Assembly: GCF_023017165.1 (NCBI RefSeq)
Contig: NZ_JALKBW010000001.1
Span: forward strand, 1,922,001 to 1,986,000
DNA length: 64,000 nt
Source: Gordonia alkaliphila
GTDB taxonomy: Bacteria; Actinomycetota; Actinomycetes; Mycobacteriales; Mycobacteriaceae
Direction of reading: 5' to 3'
The notes beneath the pieces were generated by a model. It had not been told where the DNA came from. It saw nothing but the letters and a program-made list of their open reading frames with translations, and did no database searches. The translations under genes were made by a program, and so were the position numbers. Shown one piece after another: positions 33,769-42,978 of this stretch (position 1 is its first letter; each line of letters begins with the position of its first letter).

Positions 33769-34940
33769 ACGATGTGACTGCTCCGCTGCGCGATGCCATC
33801 GCCGCAGCGGAGCGTCAGATCGCCGCGGCGGAGTTCATCGACTCCGATGCCGATCTGGCCGAAGGCTACGACTACCTGGCCGGCAGTATCGCGGCCGTCC
33901 TGCAACAGTCCCGCACGCACGACAAAGTGCATCCGGTGCTGCACACGTCCACCGGCCCGTACACCAAGATGGGCCTGGACAATCCGGACACCCTCTACTA
34001 TCACGCGGACGTGGTGCCCGAGGGCACCTACCGGATCCGCGGAATCCGGGGAAGCACCGTGGACCTGAGCTTTCAGGTGCTCCGCGGCGATTACACCCCC
34101 AGCGAAGTCCCCGGCGGGGACGACGCCTTCGACGACCGCCGGCTGACCATCGCCGACGACGGCTCGTACGAACTGATCTTCGGGCCGCCGATCGACGACG
34201 CGCCGTCGAACTACTTCGTGCTGGGCGACGGCGCCTCCATGCTCGCGATCCGCGAGGTCTACGGCGACTGGATCGCTGAGCACAAGGGCAGCGTCACCGT
34301 CGAACGCCTGGACACCCGTGACGAACCGGCTCGGCCGCTCGACAGTGCGCGCGCGGCACGCCAGTACGCGACCGCGGCCAAGCTGCTGACGTCGCGCATC
34401 CACACCTGGTTCAACTTCCCGAAGTGGTTCTACCTCGACGAGGCGGTCAACACGCTGACCGTGCCGCGGCCCACGCCCGGCGGCCTGAGCACCCAGTTCT
34501 CGTCGGTGGGGCACTACGACCTGGCGCCGGATCAGGCCATGCTCATCACGGTGCCGGTCTCGGACAGTCCGTACCAGGGCTTCCAGCTCGGCAGCCTCTG
34601 GTACATCTCGCTCGACTACGTGCACCACCAGACGAGCCTCAATACGGTGCAGGCGCAACATGATCCGGACGGGATGATCCGCATGGTGATCGCCCATCGG
34701 GATCCGGGCGTGACCAACTGGGTGGAGACCACCGGGCGACGGCGCGGCATCCTCCAGTTCCGTTGGCAGCGCAGCGATGCGCCGATCGACGGGAGCCTGG
34801 GGCCCACCTGCGAGGTGGTCGACCTCGCGCAGGTGCCCGGACTGCTGCCGTACTACGACCACAATCGGATCGACGCCGACGGTTGGGCCGAGCGGATCAC
34901 CGCCCGGCGCCGCGGCTTTGCGGAGAGAATGCTCGGATGA
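33759..34940 (+). CDS. DUF1214-domain protein (Rv3531c-like)
   Basis: A 393-residue protein with a C-terminal DUF1214 region (LTVPRPTPGGLSTQFSSVGH through WVETTGRRRGILQFRW). Its place before an SDR and a sulfotransferase-like gene matches the M. tuberculosis trio Rv3531c-Rv3530c-Rv3529c, all members of the KstR regulon without assigned functions. No signal peptide. Start alternatives are ATG 33759 (overlapping hsaB), a GTG at 33774 and a longer GTG at 33741. The overlap implies co-translation with hsaB, so a steroid substrate is likely. The reaction is unknown. Confidence 0.8.
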   Translation: MALDDVTAPLRDAIAAAERQIAAAEFIDSDADLAEGYDYLAGSIAAVLQQSRTHDKVHPVLHTSTGPYTKMGLDNPDTLYYHADVVPEGTYRIRGIRGSTVDLSFQVLRGDYTPSEVPGGDDAFDDRRLTIADDGSYELIFGPPIDDAPSNYFVLGDGASMLAIREVYGDWIAEHKGSVTVERLDTRDEPARPLDSARAARQYATAAKLLTSRIHTWFNFPKWFYLDEAVNTLTVPRPTPGGLSTQFSSVGHYDLAPDQAMLITVPVSDSPYQGFQLGSLWYISLDYVHHQTSLNTVQAQHDPDGMIRMVIAHRDPGVTNWVETTGRRRGILQFRWQRSDAPIDGSLGPTCEVVDLAQVPGLLPYYDHNRIDADGWAERITARRRGFAERMLG

Positions 34941-35752
34941 CGACCCAGACACCCCAGACTTCGATGCACGGCACGGGCCTGCTGGCCGATCGAGTGGTGG
35001 TGGTGTCCGGCGTCGGTCCCGGCCTGGGCCGGGCCATCTGCCTGCGCGCCGCCGCGGCCGGGGCGGACGTGGTGGTGGCCGCCCGCACCCGCGAACGACT
35101 CGAGTCGGTGGCCGCCGAGGTCACCGCGCTGGGCCGTCGCGCCCTGGTGGTGCCCACCGACATCACCGACCACGACGCCGTCGATGCCCTCGCCGAACGC
35201 GTGCTGGCCGAGTTCGGGCGGGTCGACGTGCTGGTGAACAACGCCTTCTCGGTGCCGTCGATGAAAGCCTTGGGGCGCACCGACTTCGGGCAGATCTCCG
35301 ACAGCCTGGACCTGACGGTGCTGGGCACGCTGCGGGTGATCAAGGCCTTCACGCCCGCGCTCGCGGAGTCGGACGGGGCCATCGTCAACCTGAGTTCGAT
35401 GGTGATCCGGCACAGCGAGCCGCGCTACGGCAGCTACAAGATCGCCAAATCGGCGTTGCTGGCGATGTCGCAGTCGCTCGCCACCGAACTGGGCGAGCAG
35501 GGCATCCGGATCAACAGCGTGGCGCCCGGGTACATCTGGGACGACCAGCTCAAGTGGTACTTCGGCGAGATCGCGAAGAAGTACGGCATCACCGTCGAGC
35601 AGGTCTACGAGCAGACCGCCTCGCGCAGCGACCTGAAGCGGCTGCCCGAACCCGACGAGATCGCCGACGTGATCGTCTTCCTCGCCTCGGACCTGGCCCG
35701 CTCGGTGACCGGGCAGACCCTCGACGTGAACTGCGGGGAATACCATGCCTGA
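34937..35752 (+). CDS. Short-chain dehydrogenase/reductase (Rv3530c-like)
   Basis: A 271-residue classical SDR. The cofactor motif is SGVGPGLGRAICLRAAAAGA and the structural motif NNAF stands in place of NNAG. The catalytic Ser lies in NLSSMVIRHS, with Tyr and Lys in YGSYKIAK. It should oxidise or reduce a hydroxyl/keto group with NAD(P). The gene overlaps DUF1214 as ATGA and the next gene by 8 bp. Its neighbourhood points to a steroid hydroxyl or keto intermediate, but the position attacked cannot be inferred. Confidence 0.88.
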   Translation: MTTQTPQTSMHGTGLLADRVVVVSGVGPGLGRAICLRAAAAGADVVVAARTRERLESVAAEVTALGRRALVVPTDITDHDAVDALAERVLAEFGRVDVLVNNAFSVPSMKALGRTDFGQISDSLDLTVLGTLRVIKAFTPALAESDGAIVNLSSMVIRHSEPRYGSYKIAKSALLAMSQSLATELGEQGIRINSVAPGYIWDDQLKWYFGEIAKKYGITVEQVYEQTASRSDLKRLPEPDEIADVIVFLASDLARSVTGQTLDVNCGEYHA

Positions 35753-36881
35753 GCCGCGCACCCTGGTCGGCACCGTCGAGGACCTGCACGCCTCGGCCGC
35801 GCGCACCGTGGGCCTCGACGACTTCGGCGACGACGGTTACCGCGAAGGCCTGACGGTGCTGCTGGAGTCGTACGCGAACGACGCCGGGCTCACCGAACGC
35901 GGCAGCAAGATGTTCCGCTACTTCCTCAAGGGCGCACTCATCGCGCGGCTGCTCAGCGAGGCCGGCTGGAAGGCCAACCCCGGCTACGCCCAGGTGCCGA
36001 TCGAGCGGCCGATCTTCGTCACCGGCCTGCCGCGCACCGGCACCACCGCGCTGCACCGGCTACTCGCCGCGGATCCGGCCCACCAGGGGCTCCAGATGTG
36101 GCTGACCGAGTTCCCGCAGCCGCGCCCGCCGCGCGACACCTGGGCCACCAACCCCGTCTTCGCGCAGATCGACGCCGGACTGTCCCAGCATCACGTCGAG
36201 AATCCCGAGTTCATGGGCCTGCACTACATGAGTGCCGGCGAAGTGGAGGAGTGCTGGCAGTTGCTGCGGCAGTCACTGCAGTCGATCTCGTACGAGTCGC
36301 TCGCCGCTCTCCCGACGTACTCGGCGTGGCTGGCCGACCAGGACTGGACGCCCGCCTACGCGCGCCACAAGGCCAACCTGCAGCTGATCGGCCTCCACGA
36401 TCAGGACAAGCGCTGGGTGCTCAAGAACCCGAGCCACCTGTTCGCGCTGGACGCACTGATGGCGGTGTATCCGGATGCGATCGTGGTGCAGACGCACCGT
36501 GAGCCGGAGACCATCATCGCGTCGATGTGCAGCCTCGCCGAGCACGCCACCGAGGGTTATTCAACGGTGTTCACCGGCGCGGCCATCGGGCAGGCGCAGC
36601 TCGAGCTGTGGTCGCGCGGCCTGCGCGAGTTCTCCGCGGCTCGTGCGCGCTATCCCGCGGCGCAATTCGTCGACGTCGCGTTCGACGACCTGCGGGCGGA
36701 CCCGCGGGGCGTCGTCGATCAGGTCTACGCCGCCCTCGGCACCGCGCCGAGCGAGGCGGCCCGCGCGGCGATGACGGCGCTCGACGAGGAGTCCAAGTCC
36801 GGCGATCGCCGACCGCAGCACCGCTACTCGCTCGACGACTACGGGCTCACCGTGGACCAGGTGCGCGCCGCCTTCGCCTAG
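35745..36881 (+). CDS. Sulfotransferase-family protein (Rv3529c-like)
   Basis: A 378-residue protein with the PAPS-binding loop IFVTGLPRTGTTALHRLL (about residues 88-105) and a second conserved stretch KRWVLKNPSHLFALDALMAV leading to HREPETIIASMCSL. The fold is that of sulfotransferases. Family members next to steroid genes (Rv3529c) are uncharacterised, and the true acceptor is unknown. Its start overlaps the SDR stop by 8 bp. It is the last gene in the hsa run. Sulfate activation genes cysD/cysNC, which would make PAPS, lie 9 kb away. Confidence 0.85.
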   Translation: MPEPRTLVGTVEDLHASAARTVGLDDFGDDGYREGLTVLLESYANDAGLTERGSKMFRYFLKGALIARLLSEAGWKANPGYAQVPIERPIFVTGLPRTGTTALHRLLAADPAHQGLQMWLTEFPQPRPPRDTWATNPVFAQIDAGLSQHHVENPEFMGLHYMSAGEVEECWQLLRQSLQSISYESLAALPTYSAWLADQDWTPAYARHKANLQLIGLHDQDKRWVLKNPSHLFALDALMAVYPDAIVVQTHREPETIIASMCSLAEHATEGYSTVFTGAAIGQAQLELWSRGLREFSAARARYPAAQFVDVAFDDLRADPRGVVDQVYAALGTAPSEAARAAMTALDEESKSGDRRPQHRYSLDDYGLTVDQVRAAFA

Positions 36882-36904
36882 TTTCGACGCCCGTCCGCAA
36901 AAAG

Positions 36905-36918
36905 TTCGGTTGACCGAA
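36905..36918. promoter_or_regulatory. Palindromic operator candidate upstream of mntH
   Basis: TTCGGT-TG-ACCGAA is a perfect 6-bp palindrome with a 2-bp spacer, 27 bp before the mntH GTG. It is followed by GAAACTCTGTTTC, another short palindrome. It may bind a metal regulator of the MntR type; no consensus match is claimed. Confidence 0.35.
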
Positions 36919-36945
36919 ACTCTGTTTCGGGGTTAGCCTGGCTCG

Positions 36946-38181
36946 GTGCTGGAAACGACGAAGAAGCCGCGGGCGCCGCGGGCGATGCTGCTCGGGCCGG
37001 CCTTCGTGGCGGCGATCGCCTATGTGGATCCGGGCAATGTGGCGGCCAACCTCACCGCCGGCGCCAAGTACGGGTACCTGCTGGTGTGGGTGCTGGTGGT
37101 GGCCAGCGTCATCGCCGTGCTGATCCAGTACCAGTCGGCCAAACTCGGCGTGGTGACCGGCCGGACGCTGCCGCAGACGGTGGCGACGTCGTTGCGCGGG
37201 CGTCGCGCGCGGCTGGCCTACTGGGGCCAGGCCGAGGTGGTGGCGGCCGCGACCGACCTCGCCGAAGTGGTCGGTGGCGCGATCGCCCTGAAGCTGCTGT
37301 TCGGTCTGCCGCTGTGGATCGGCGGCCTCATCGTCGGCGTGGTCTCCATGCTGGTGCTCACCCTGGCCGACCGGCAGCGGCAGCAGCGGTTCGAGACCGT
37401 GGTGATCGGCCTGCTGTGCATCATCGTGGTCGGCTTCCTCAGCGGACTGGCGGTGAATCCGCCGGACGTCGGTGGGCTGCTGAACGGCATGATCCCGCGC
37501 CTGGACGGCGGCGAGACCGTGCTGCTGGCCGGGTCCATGCTGGGCGCCACCGTGATGCCGCACGCCATCTATCTGCACTCGGGGCTGGTGATCGATCGCC
37601 ACGGCCGCAGCGAGGATCCGGGCCGCATCGCCCGGCTCCTGCGGGTGACGCGGATCGACGTGGTGGTGGCCCTGGTCATCGCCGGCACTGTCAACATCGC
37701 ACTGCTCGTGCTGGCCGCGACCAGCCTGATGGGCAAGGAGGGCACCGACACCATCGAGGGCGCGCACGCGGCGGTCGGGTCCGCGCTGGGCCCGGTGGTC
37801 GCGGCGCTGTTCGCGATCGGCCTGCTCGCCTCGGGCATCGCGTCGACGTCGGTGGGCTCCTACGCGGGCGGCATGATCATGGAGGGGTTGCTGAACATCC
37901 GCATCCCGATGGTGGTGCGGCGCTCGGCGACCCTGGTACCCGCCGTCGTGATCCTCGCGGTCGGCGTGGATCCGACATGGGCGCTCATCGTGTCCCAGGC
38001 GGTGCTGAGCTTCGGCATCCCGTTCGCCCTGATCCCGCTGCGCCGCTTCACCGCCGACCGTCGCCGGATGGGCGAGTTCGCCGACGGCCGCGCACTGCGA
38101 CTGGCCTCGGCGGCGGCCGTCGCGCTGGTGGTGGCCTTGAACATCACCCTGCTGGTGCTGATGTTCGTCGGCGACACCTGA
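36946..38181 (+). CDS. mntH: Nramp-family divalent metal transporter MntH
   Basis: A 411-residue, 11-TM proton-coupled Mn2+/Fe2+ importer. The unwound TM1 metal-binding motif DPGN is at residues 28-31 (YVDPGNVAANLTAGAKYGY). The TM6 motif appears as VMPHAIYLHSGL. These residues coordinate the metal in the family. The start is GTG with no clear ribosome site; a palindrome lies just upstream. It follows the sulfotransferase-like gene by 64 bp but has no functional link with it, and probably has its own promoter. Confidence 0.93.
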   Translation: MLETTKKPRAPRAMLLGPAFVAAIAYVDPGNVAANLTAGAKYGYLLVWVLVVASVIAVLIQYQSAKLGVVTGRTLPQTVATSLRGRRARLAYWGQAEVVAAATDLAEVVGGAIALKLLFGLPLWIGGLIVGVVSMLVLTLADRQRQQRFETVVIGLLCIIVVGFLSGLAVNPPDVGGLLNGMIPRLDGGETVLLAGSMLGATVMPHAIYLHSGLVIDRHGRSEDPGRIARLLRVTRIDVVVALVIAGTVNIALLVLAATSLMGKEGTDTIEGAHAAVGSALGPVVAALFAIGLLASGIASTSVGSYAGGMIMEGLLNIRIPMVVRRSATLVPAVVILAVGVDPTWALIVSQAVLSFGIPFALIPLRRFTADRRRMGEFADGRALRLASAAAVALVVALNITLLVLMFVGDT

Positions 38182-39645
38182 TCAGTGCGCGCGAACGCCG
38201 CGCAGCCCGGGCTCGGCCGTCAGGGCCGCGAAGGCTTCGGCGAGGCAGGCGGTGAACTCGGCGGGGTCCTCCACCGCCGCGGGGTCGGAGTTGATGCCGA
38301 CGAAGGCCGCGTCGTCGTAGGTGAGGAGGGCGACGTTGATCGCCGCCCCCGACTTCGGCGCGAACGGCACCAGGACGTCGACCTTGGCGCCGCACAGGTA
38401 CACCGGCACCGGCGGGCCCGGCACATTGGTGGCGGCGACGTCCACGCCCTTCATCAGTCCGCCGGCCAGGCGCTCGGTGATCGGGTCGGGCAGTAGCGCG
38501 AGGGCCTTGTAGAGCATGTCGGACAGGCCCAGTGCGGGATCGGTCCGGGCCTCCTCGAGGAGGCGCTGCAGTCGGGTCAGTCGATCGGGCGCCGGGTGCT
38601 CGTCGCCGGCGGGCACCAGGAAGCGGGCCGGCGCCCAGTGGTTGCTCGTCGGCTCGTCGCCGGGACGACGCTGATTCACCGGCATGTTCACGCGGAGCTC
38701 GGGGAGGTCGTGGCCGTGCCTGCGATGGTAGGTGCCGACGGCGTCGGCGACGGCCGCCATGAAGACGACGTTGAGCGTCACCTCGGCCCGGTGTGCCGCC
38801 GCTTTCAGCTCGGCCAGCGGCACCTCGATCAGGGTGAACGTGCAGGTGAGCGACCGGTCGGCCATCCACCGCGATTTGGGTGCGCCCTGCGGGGCCAGCA
38901 TGGCCGCCGCCGAGAGGGCGGTGCGGCCCGCGGCCACCGTGGTGTCCAGCGGGCTGGTCAGCAGGTCGCGTGCCGTGCGGAGCGCGAACTTGGCGCCGCC
39001 GACCACCACTTCCTCCACCGCGTCGAGCTCGAACCGGGTGGCGTGCACGAAACGCGCCAGCAGGTCGGCGGGCTCCTCCGGATCCGGCGCATCCGGCAGC
39101 GGGCCGAGGTCGCCGGGCTCGGCGGCGAGGTCGAACAGGGCGGCGCTCATCGCGAGACCGCCCATACCGTCGGCCACCGAATGATGGATCTTGAAGACCA
39201 CCGCGGCCCGGCCGTCGACCAGACCCGTGACGATGGCGATCTCCCAGAGCGGCCGCGAATGATCGAAGTCGGACTCGCTGACGCGAGCCGCGTAGTCGAG
39301 TGCGTCCTGCATCGTGGCGTCGTCGTCGGGCAGTCGTCGCCACCGGACGTGATAGCTGGGATCGAAGTTCGGGTCGATCTCCCACCGCGGCGGGGCGGGG
39401 GAGATCGGGTTGCCCACCGCGCGCTCGCGCAGCCGCGGAAAGATTCGGGTGAGTCGCTCGACGCGGGCGGAGACCTGGGCGGGATCGGGTGATCCGTCGA
39501 GCGCGACGAAGGCCACGATCCCCGTGCGCAACAGCGGGTCGCCCTCGATGCCGTACATGACGGCGTCGAAGGCGCCCATCCGCTGGTCTCTGGGCCGCTG
39601 GTCTCTGGGCCGCTGGACTCTGGGCGACGGTCCTCGGGAGGTCAT
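38182..39645 (-). CDS. WS/DGAT wax ester synthase/diacylglycerol O-acyltransferase
   Basis: A 487-residue bifunctional acyltransferase. The catalytic HHxxxDG motif is HHSVADG at residues 154-160, and the C-terminal domain includes TNVPGPPVPVYLCG, typical of the family. It acylates diacylglycerol or alcohols with acyl-CoA, storing lipid as triacylglycerol or wax. A 15-bp tandem repeat encodes RPRDQ-type units just after the start. Two starts are possible: ATG 39645 (purine-rich GGGGGA directly before it) or the Met of MGAFDAVM (residue 23) after the repeat, where homologues usually begin. It converges with mntH. Confidence 0.92.
   Translation of the reverse strand: MTSRGPSPRVQRPRDQRPRDQRMGAFDAVMYGIEGDPLLRTGIVAFVALDGSPDPAQVSARVERLTRIFPRLRERAVGNPISPAPPRWEIDPNFDPSYHVRWRRLPDDDATMQDALDYAARVSESDFDHSRPLWEIAIVTGLVDGRAAVVFKIHHSVADGMGGLAMSAALFDLAAEPGDLGPLPDAPDPEEPADLLARFVHATRFELDAVEEVVVGGAKFALRTARDLLTSPLDTTVAAGRTALSAAAMLAPQGAPKSRWMADRSLTCTFTLIEVPLAELKAAAHRAEVTLNVVFMAAVADAVGTYHRRHGHDLPELRVNMPVNQRRPGDEPTSNHWAPARFLVPAGDEHPAPDRLTRLQRLLEEARTDPALGLSDMLYKALALLPDPITERLAGGLMKGVDVAATNVPGPPVPVYLCGAKVDVLVPFAPKSGAAINVALLTYDDAAFVGINSDPAAVEDPAEFTACLAEAFAALTAEPGLRGVRAH
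39581..39625. repeat. Three-copy 15-bp tandem repeat in the 5' end of the WS/DGAT gene
   Basis: Three direct copies of CGCTGGTCTCTGGGC; the third has one change (A for T). The 15-bp period keeps frame, so copy-number change would lengthen or shorten the N-terminus or the leader without disrupting the enzyme. Confidence 0.85.
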
Positions 39646-39768
39646 TCCCCCGATTCTGGTGGAGCGGCACAGCGGTGTCCGCGGTATCGGTCCAGAGGTG
39701 ACGAAGTCCCCCTCGGATCGACGCAGATTCGTACGATGGAGGGGGACTTCGACGCGGAAGGCGACGGC

Positions 39769-40824
39769 CTACAGCGTGATGAGGCCCGCAGCGCGATGCG
39801 GTGCACCGAAGAACTGGGCGTCGGCCTGCGCGCGCTTGAAGAACAGGCCGATGTCGTGCTCGGCGGTGATACCGATGCCGCCGTGCAGCTGGATGGCTTC
39901 GCCGGTCACCGCGACGTAGCCCTCCGAGCAGTAGACGTGGGCGGCGGCGGCCAGTTCGGCCGCGTTCTCCGCACCCGACGCGACGGCGTCGACCGCGGCG
40001 GCCGACATCGACCGCATGGTCTCCACCAGCATGTACATGTCGGCCATGGCGTGCTTGAGGGCCTGGAAGCTGGCCAGCTCGCGACCGAACTGCTTCCGCG
40101 AGGTGGTGTGCTCCACGGTGAGCTCCAGCGCGCGGGCCGCGCCGCCGACCTGTTCGGCCGACAGCAGGGCCCACGCCAGGGTGCGCAGGCGGTCGACGAG
40201 GTCGTCGGGCGCCGGCACCGTCTGCGACGGGGTCTGGTCGAAGCTCACCCGAGCGAGCGGGCGGGTCGGGTCCAGGACCGGCAGCGGGGTCACGGTGACG
40301 CCCGGCGCGGAGGCGGCGACCTCGTGCAGGGTCACCGCGTCCGGACCCGCCAGCACCAGGAAGGTGTCCGCGGTCTCGCCGTCGATCACGTATTCGGCGG
40401 TGCCGGTGAGCAGTCCGGCCTCGGCGTGCACGCCGGGGGTGTCCCACCCGGCGGGACCGGTCCAGCACAGGGCGGCGGTGGTCTCGCCGGCGGCCAGACC
40501 CGGGAGCAGGCGGGCGCTCGCGTCCTCGTCACCGGAGATCAGCAGGGCGCCGGTGGCCAGGACCGCGGAGGAGAACATCGGCACCGGGGATAGGGTCTCG
40601 CCGAGGACGGTCAGCACCGCGGCGCTCTCGCGCACGGTGGCGTCGGCGCCGTCGTACTGCTCCGGGACGGCGAGGGCGGCCACGCCGATCTGGGTGGCCA
40701 GCGTCTCCCACAGTTCGGCGTCGTACCGGCCCTGCGCGGTGATCGCGGTGCGGACGGCGGCGGGGCCGCCGCCGCGGCGGCAGACGTCGCGGACGGCGTC
40801 GATGAGGGCGTTCAGCTCGTCCAT
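39769..40824 (-). CDS. Acyl-CoA dehydrogenase (FadE18-like)
   Basis: A 351-residue, short-type acyl-CoA dehydrogenase. The C-terminal part contains TSRKQFGRELASFQALKHAM and QLHGGIGITAEHDIGLFFKR. The N-terminal part is divergent and short, as in the small subunit of heteromeric steroid acyl-CoA dehydrogenases. Its start overlaps the upstream gene's stop (TGATG). The order hydratase, long FadE, short FadE resembles Rv1935c (echA13), Rv1934c (fadE17), Rv1933c (fadE18). Substrate unknown. It likely pairs with a partner FadE in this operon to form a heterotetramer. Confidence 0.85.
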   Translation of the reverse strand: MDELNALIDAVRDVCRRGGGPAAVRTAITAQGRYDAELWETLATQIGVAALAVPEQYDGADATVRESAAVLTVLGETLSPVPMFSSAVLATGALLISGDEDASARLLPGLAAGETTAALCWTGPAGWDTPGVHAEAGLLTGTAEYVIDGETADTFLVLAGPDAVTLHEVAASAPGVTVTPLPVLDPTRPLARVSFDQTPSQTVPAPDDLVDRLRTLAWALLSAEQVGGAARALELTVEHTTSRKQFGRELASFQALKHAMADMYMLVETMRSMSAAAVDAVASGAENAAELAAAAHVYCSEGYVAVTGEAIQLHGGIGITAEHDIGLFFKRAQADAQFFGAPHRAAGLITL

Positions 40825-41809
40825 CAGCGGGCCTGCTCGGTGCGCAGGGAATCCAGCACGCGCTGCCGGTGCCAGGCCGGGGTGCCCCACGCGGAGCGGA
40901 GGGCGCGGGCCTTGGTCAGGTACAGCGAGAAGTCGTGCTCGGCGGTGTAGCCGATGGCGCCGAGTACCTGCAGTGCCCGACGGGCCGCGACGTCGGCGGC
41001 ATCCGCGGTGGCGACCTTGGCGGCCGAGACGTCCGGGAGACGTCGGCGGTGTCCTGGCCGAAGCCGTCCAGACCCACGGCGGCGCCCCACACCAGCGGGC
41101 GAGCCATCTCGACGGCGATCGCGACGTCGGCGAGATGGTGCTTCACCGCCTGGAACGAGCCGATCGCGCGGCCGAACTGGTTGCGCGACTTGGCGTAGTC
41201 GGCGGCCAGCTCCAGCATGGCCGAGGCCAGGCCGAGCGACAGCGCGGAGGTGGCCAGCGCGCCCAGGTCGACGGCGGCAGTGGTGTCGATGTCGGCGAGT
41301 CGATCACCGGCGCTCACCGCGGACACGGTCCGGGCCGGATCAACGGTGGCCTGTGCGCCGTCGGCGACGCCGCGGAACAGCCCGTCGTCGGTCACCAGGT
41401 AGACGGCGGCGCCCTCGGCGTCGGCGGCCCGCAGAGTGACCGGCGCGCACGCGACCGAGGCCAGGGTGTCACCGGCGAGCAGCGGCGCCAGGTCGTCGTT
41501 CGCGGCGGCGCCGCCCAGCAGGGCCGGTGCCACGGCGAGGGTCTCGGCGACGGGCCCGGGCAGGGCGACGCGGCCGAGCTGTTCGAGGGCCACCACCATT
41601 TCGACGGCGCCCGCGCCGCTGCCGCCGAGCGCATCGTCGACCAGCAGGCCGGTGATGCCGCTCTCGGCGAGCTGGCGGTACACGTTCAGGCCGGGCTCAC
41701 GATCGCCCTCGGACCAGGCGCGCGCCACGGCGATGCCGCCCGCGCGGGCGGTCACGGCCTCGACGGTCGACGCGAGGTCGGTGTGCATTGAATCGAGAAG
41801 GAAGTCCAC
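40824..41809 (-). pseudogene. Acyl-CoA dehydrogenase gene broken by an 11-bp duplication
   Basis: A FadE gene of about 328 residues in two frames. The N-terminal part (from GTG 41809, MDFLLDSMHTDLAST) runs to ...GFGQDTADV. The C-terminal part resumes in another frame as DVSAAKVATADAADVAARRA then QVLGAIGYTAEHDFSLYLTK. At the break an 11-bp direct repeat (GAGACGTC at 41026-41033 and 41037-41044) is present. Removing one copy restores DTADVSAAKV exactly. The rest is intact, including KSRNQFGRAIGSFQAVKHH. Either the gene is recently inactivated or the assembly is wrong here. It lies between two intact FadE genes with short or overlapping junctions. Confidence 0.85.
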
Positions 41810-41811
41810 GG

Positions 41812-42978
41812 TTATCGGTCCCCACGGGGCAGGCCGAGCAGGCGCTCGGCGATCACGTTGCGTTGAATCTCGTTGGTACCGGCGTAGATCGGGCCGGAGA
41901 GCGAGAAGAGGTAGCCGTCGAGCCAGGCCGAGTCGAGTTCGGCGTCGACGCCGAGCAGGTCCAGCGCGGTCTCGTGGGCGGCGATGTCCCACTGCGACCA
42001 GAACACCTTGTTGATCGACGACTCCATGCCGAGCTGTCCGCCCGCGGCCAGGCGGCTGACCGTCTGGTACGTGGACAGCTCGTAGGCGCGCGCCCCGATC
42101 CAGGCGTCGGCGACGCCGGTGTCGACGCCGGCGGTGGCTGGGACGTCGTCCCGACGCTCGCGCCACAGGCGCAGCAGGCGGTCGGTGGCGGCGAGGAAGC
42201 GGCCGGGGGAACGCAGCGACAGGCCGCGCTCGTTGGCGGCGGTGCTCATCGCCACCTTCCAGCCGTTGTTCACCTCGCCGATCACGCCGGAGGCGCCCGG
42301 GTCGGCCGGGTCGTCGGGCACGAAGACGTCTTCGAGGAAGAGCTCGGCGAAACCGGCTTCGCCGTCGAGCTGGGCGATCGGCCGCACGGTCACGCCCGGT
42401 GCGCGCAGATCGAACATGAAGTAGGTGATGCCCTTGTGGCGGGCCTGGTCCGGGTCGGTGCGGAAGAGGCCGAAGCCCCAGTCGGCGAAGCTCGAGCGCG
42501 AGCTCCAGGTCTTCTGGCCGTTGAGCAGCCAGCCGCCCTCGGTGCGGGTGGCCGTCGAGCGCAGGGATGCCAGGTCGCTGCCGGCCTCCGGCTCGCTCCA
42601 GGCCTGGCCCCAGATGTCGTCGGCGCGCGCCATGCGCGGCATGATCCGTGCCAGCTGGGCGTCGTTGGCGTGCTCGAAGAGGGTCGGCGCCAGCAGGAAG
42701 ATGCCGTTCTGACTCACGCGGCCGGGCGCGCCGGAGCGGTAGTACTCCTCTTCGAAGATGATCCAGTGCAGCAGCGGGGCGTCGCGGCCGCCGAACTCCA
42801 CCGGCCAGCTGACCACCGACATGTTGTCGGCGGCCATCTCGGCCTCCCACTTGCGGTGTGCCTCAAAGCCTTCCGCGGTGTCCATGGACGGCAGCGGCTC
42901 GGCGGGCACGTGGGCCGCCAGCCATTCCCGGACCTCGGTGCGGAAGGCCTGGGCGGCGTCGTCGAATTGCAGATCCAT
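41812..42978 (-). CDS. Acyl-CoA dehydrogenase (FadE17-like)
   Basis: A 388-residue full-length acyl-CoA dehydrogenase. It contains WGQAWSEPEAGSDLASLRST in the FAD/substrate region, GWLLNGQKTWSSRSSFADWG, and a C-terminal LFSLSGPIYAGTNEIQRNVI motif with the FAD-contacting GTNEIQ. In the family this gives alpha,beta-desaturation of an acyl-CoA. The ATG overlaps the stop of the hydratase gene (TGATG), and the gene is followed within 3 bp by the frameshifted FadE. Length and order resemble Rv1934c (fadE17). The catalytic base cannot be assigned by eye. Confidence 0.9.
   Translation of the reverse strand: MDLQFDDAAQAFRTEVREWLAAHVPAEPLPSMDTAEGFEAHRKWEAEMAADNMSVVSWPVEFGGRDAPLLHWIIFEEEYYRSGAPGRVSQNGIFLLAPTLFEHANDAQLARIMPRMARADDIWGQAWSEPEAGSDLASLRSTATRTEGGWLLNGQKTWSSRSSFADWGFGLFRTDPDQARHKGITYFMFDLRAPGVTVRPIAQLDGEAGFAELFLEDVFVPDDPADPGASGVIGEVNNGWKVAMSTAANERGLSLRSPGRFLAATDRLLRLWRERRDDVPATAGVDTGVADAWIGARAYELSTYQTVSRLAAGGQLGMESSINKVFWSQWDIAAHETALDLLGVDAELDSAWLDGYLFSLSGPIYAGTNEIQRNVIAERLLGLPRGDR

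Noticed and set aside
36925..36945. IdeR box upstream of mntH (GGTTAGCCTGGCTCGG)
   Set aside because: Only one half-site matches (about 10 of 19 bases), too few to claim.
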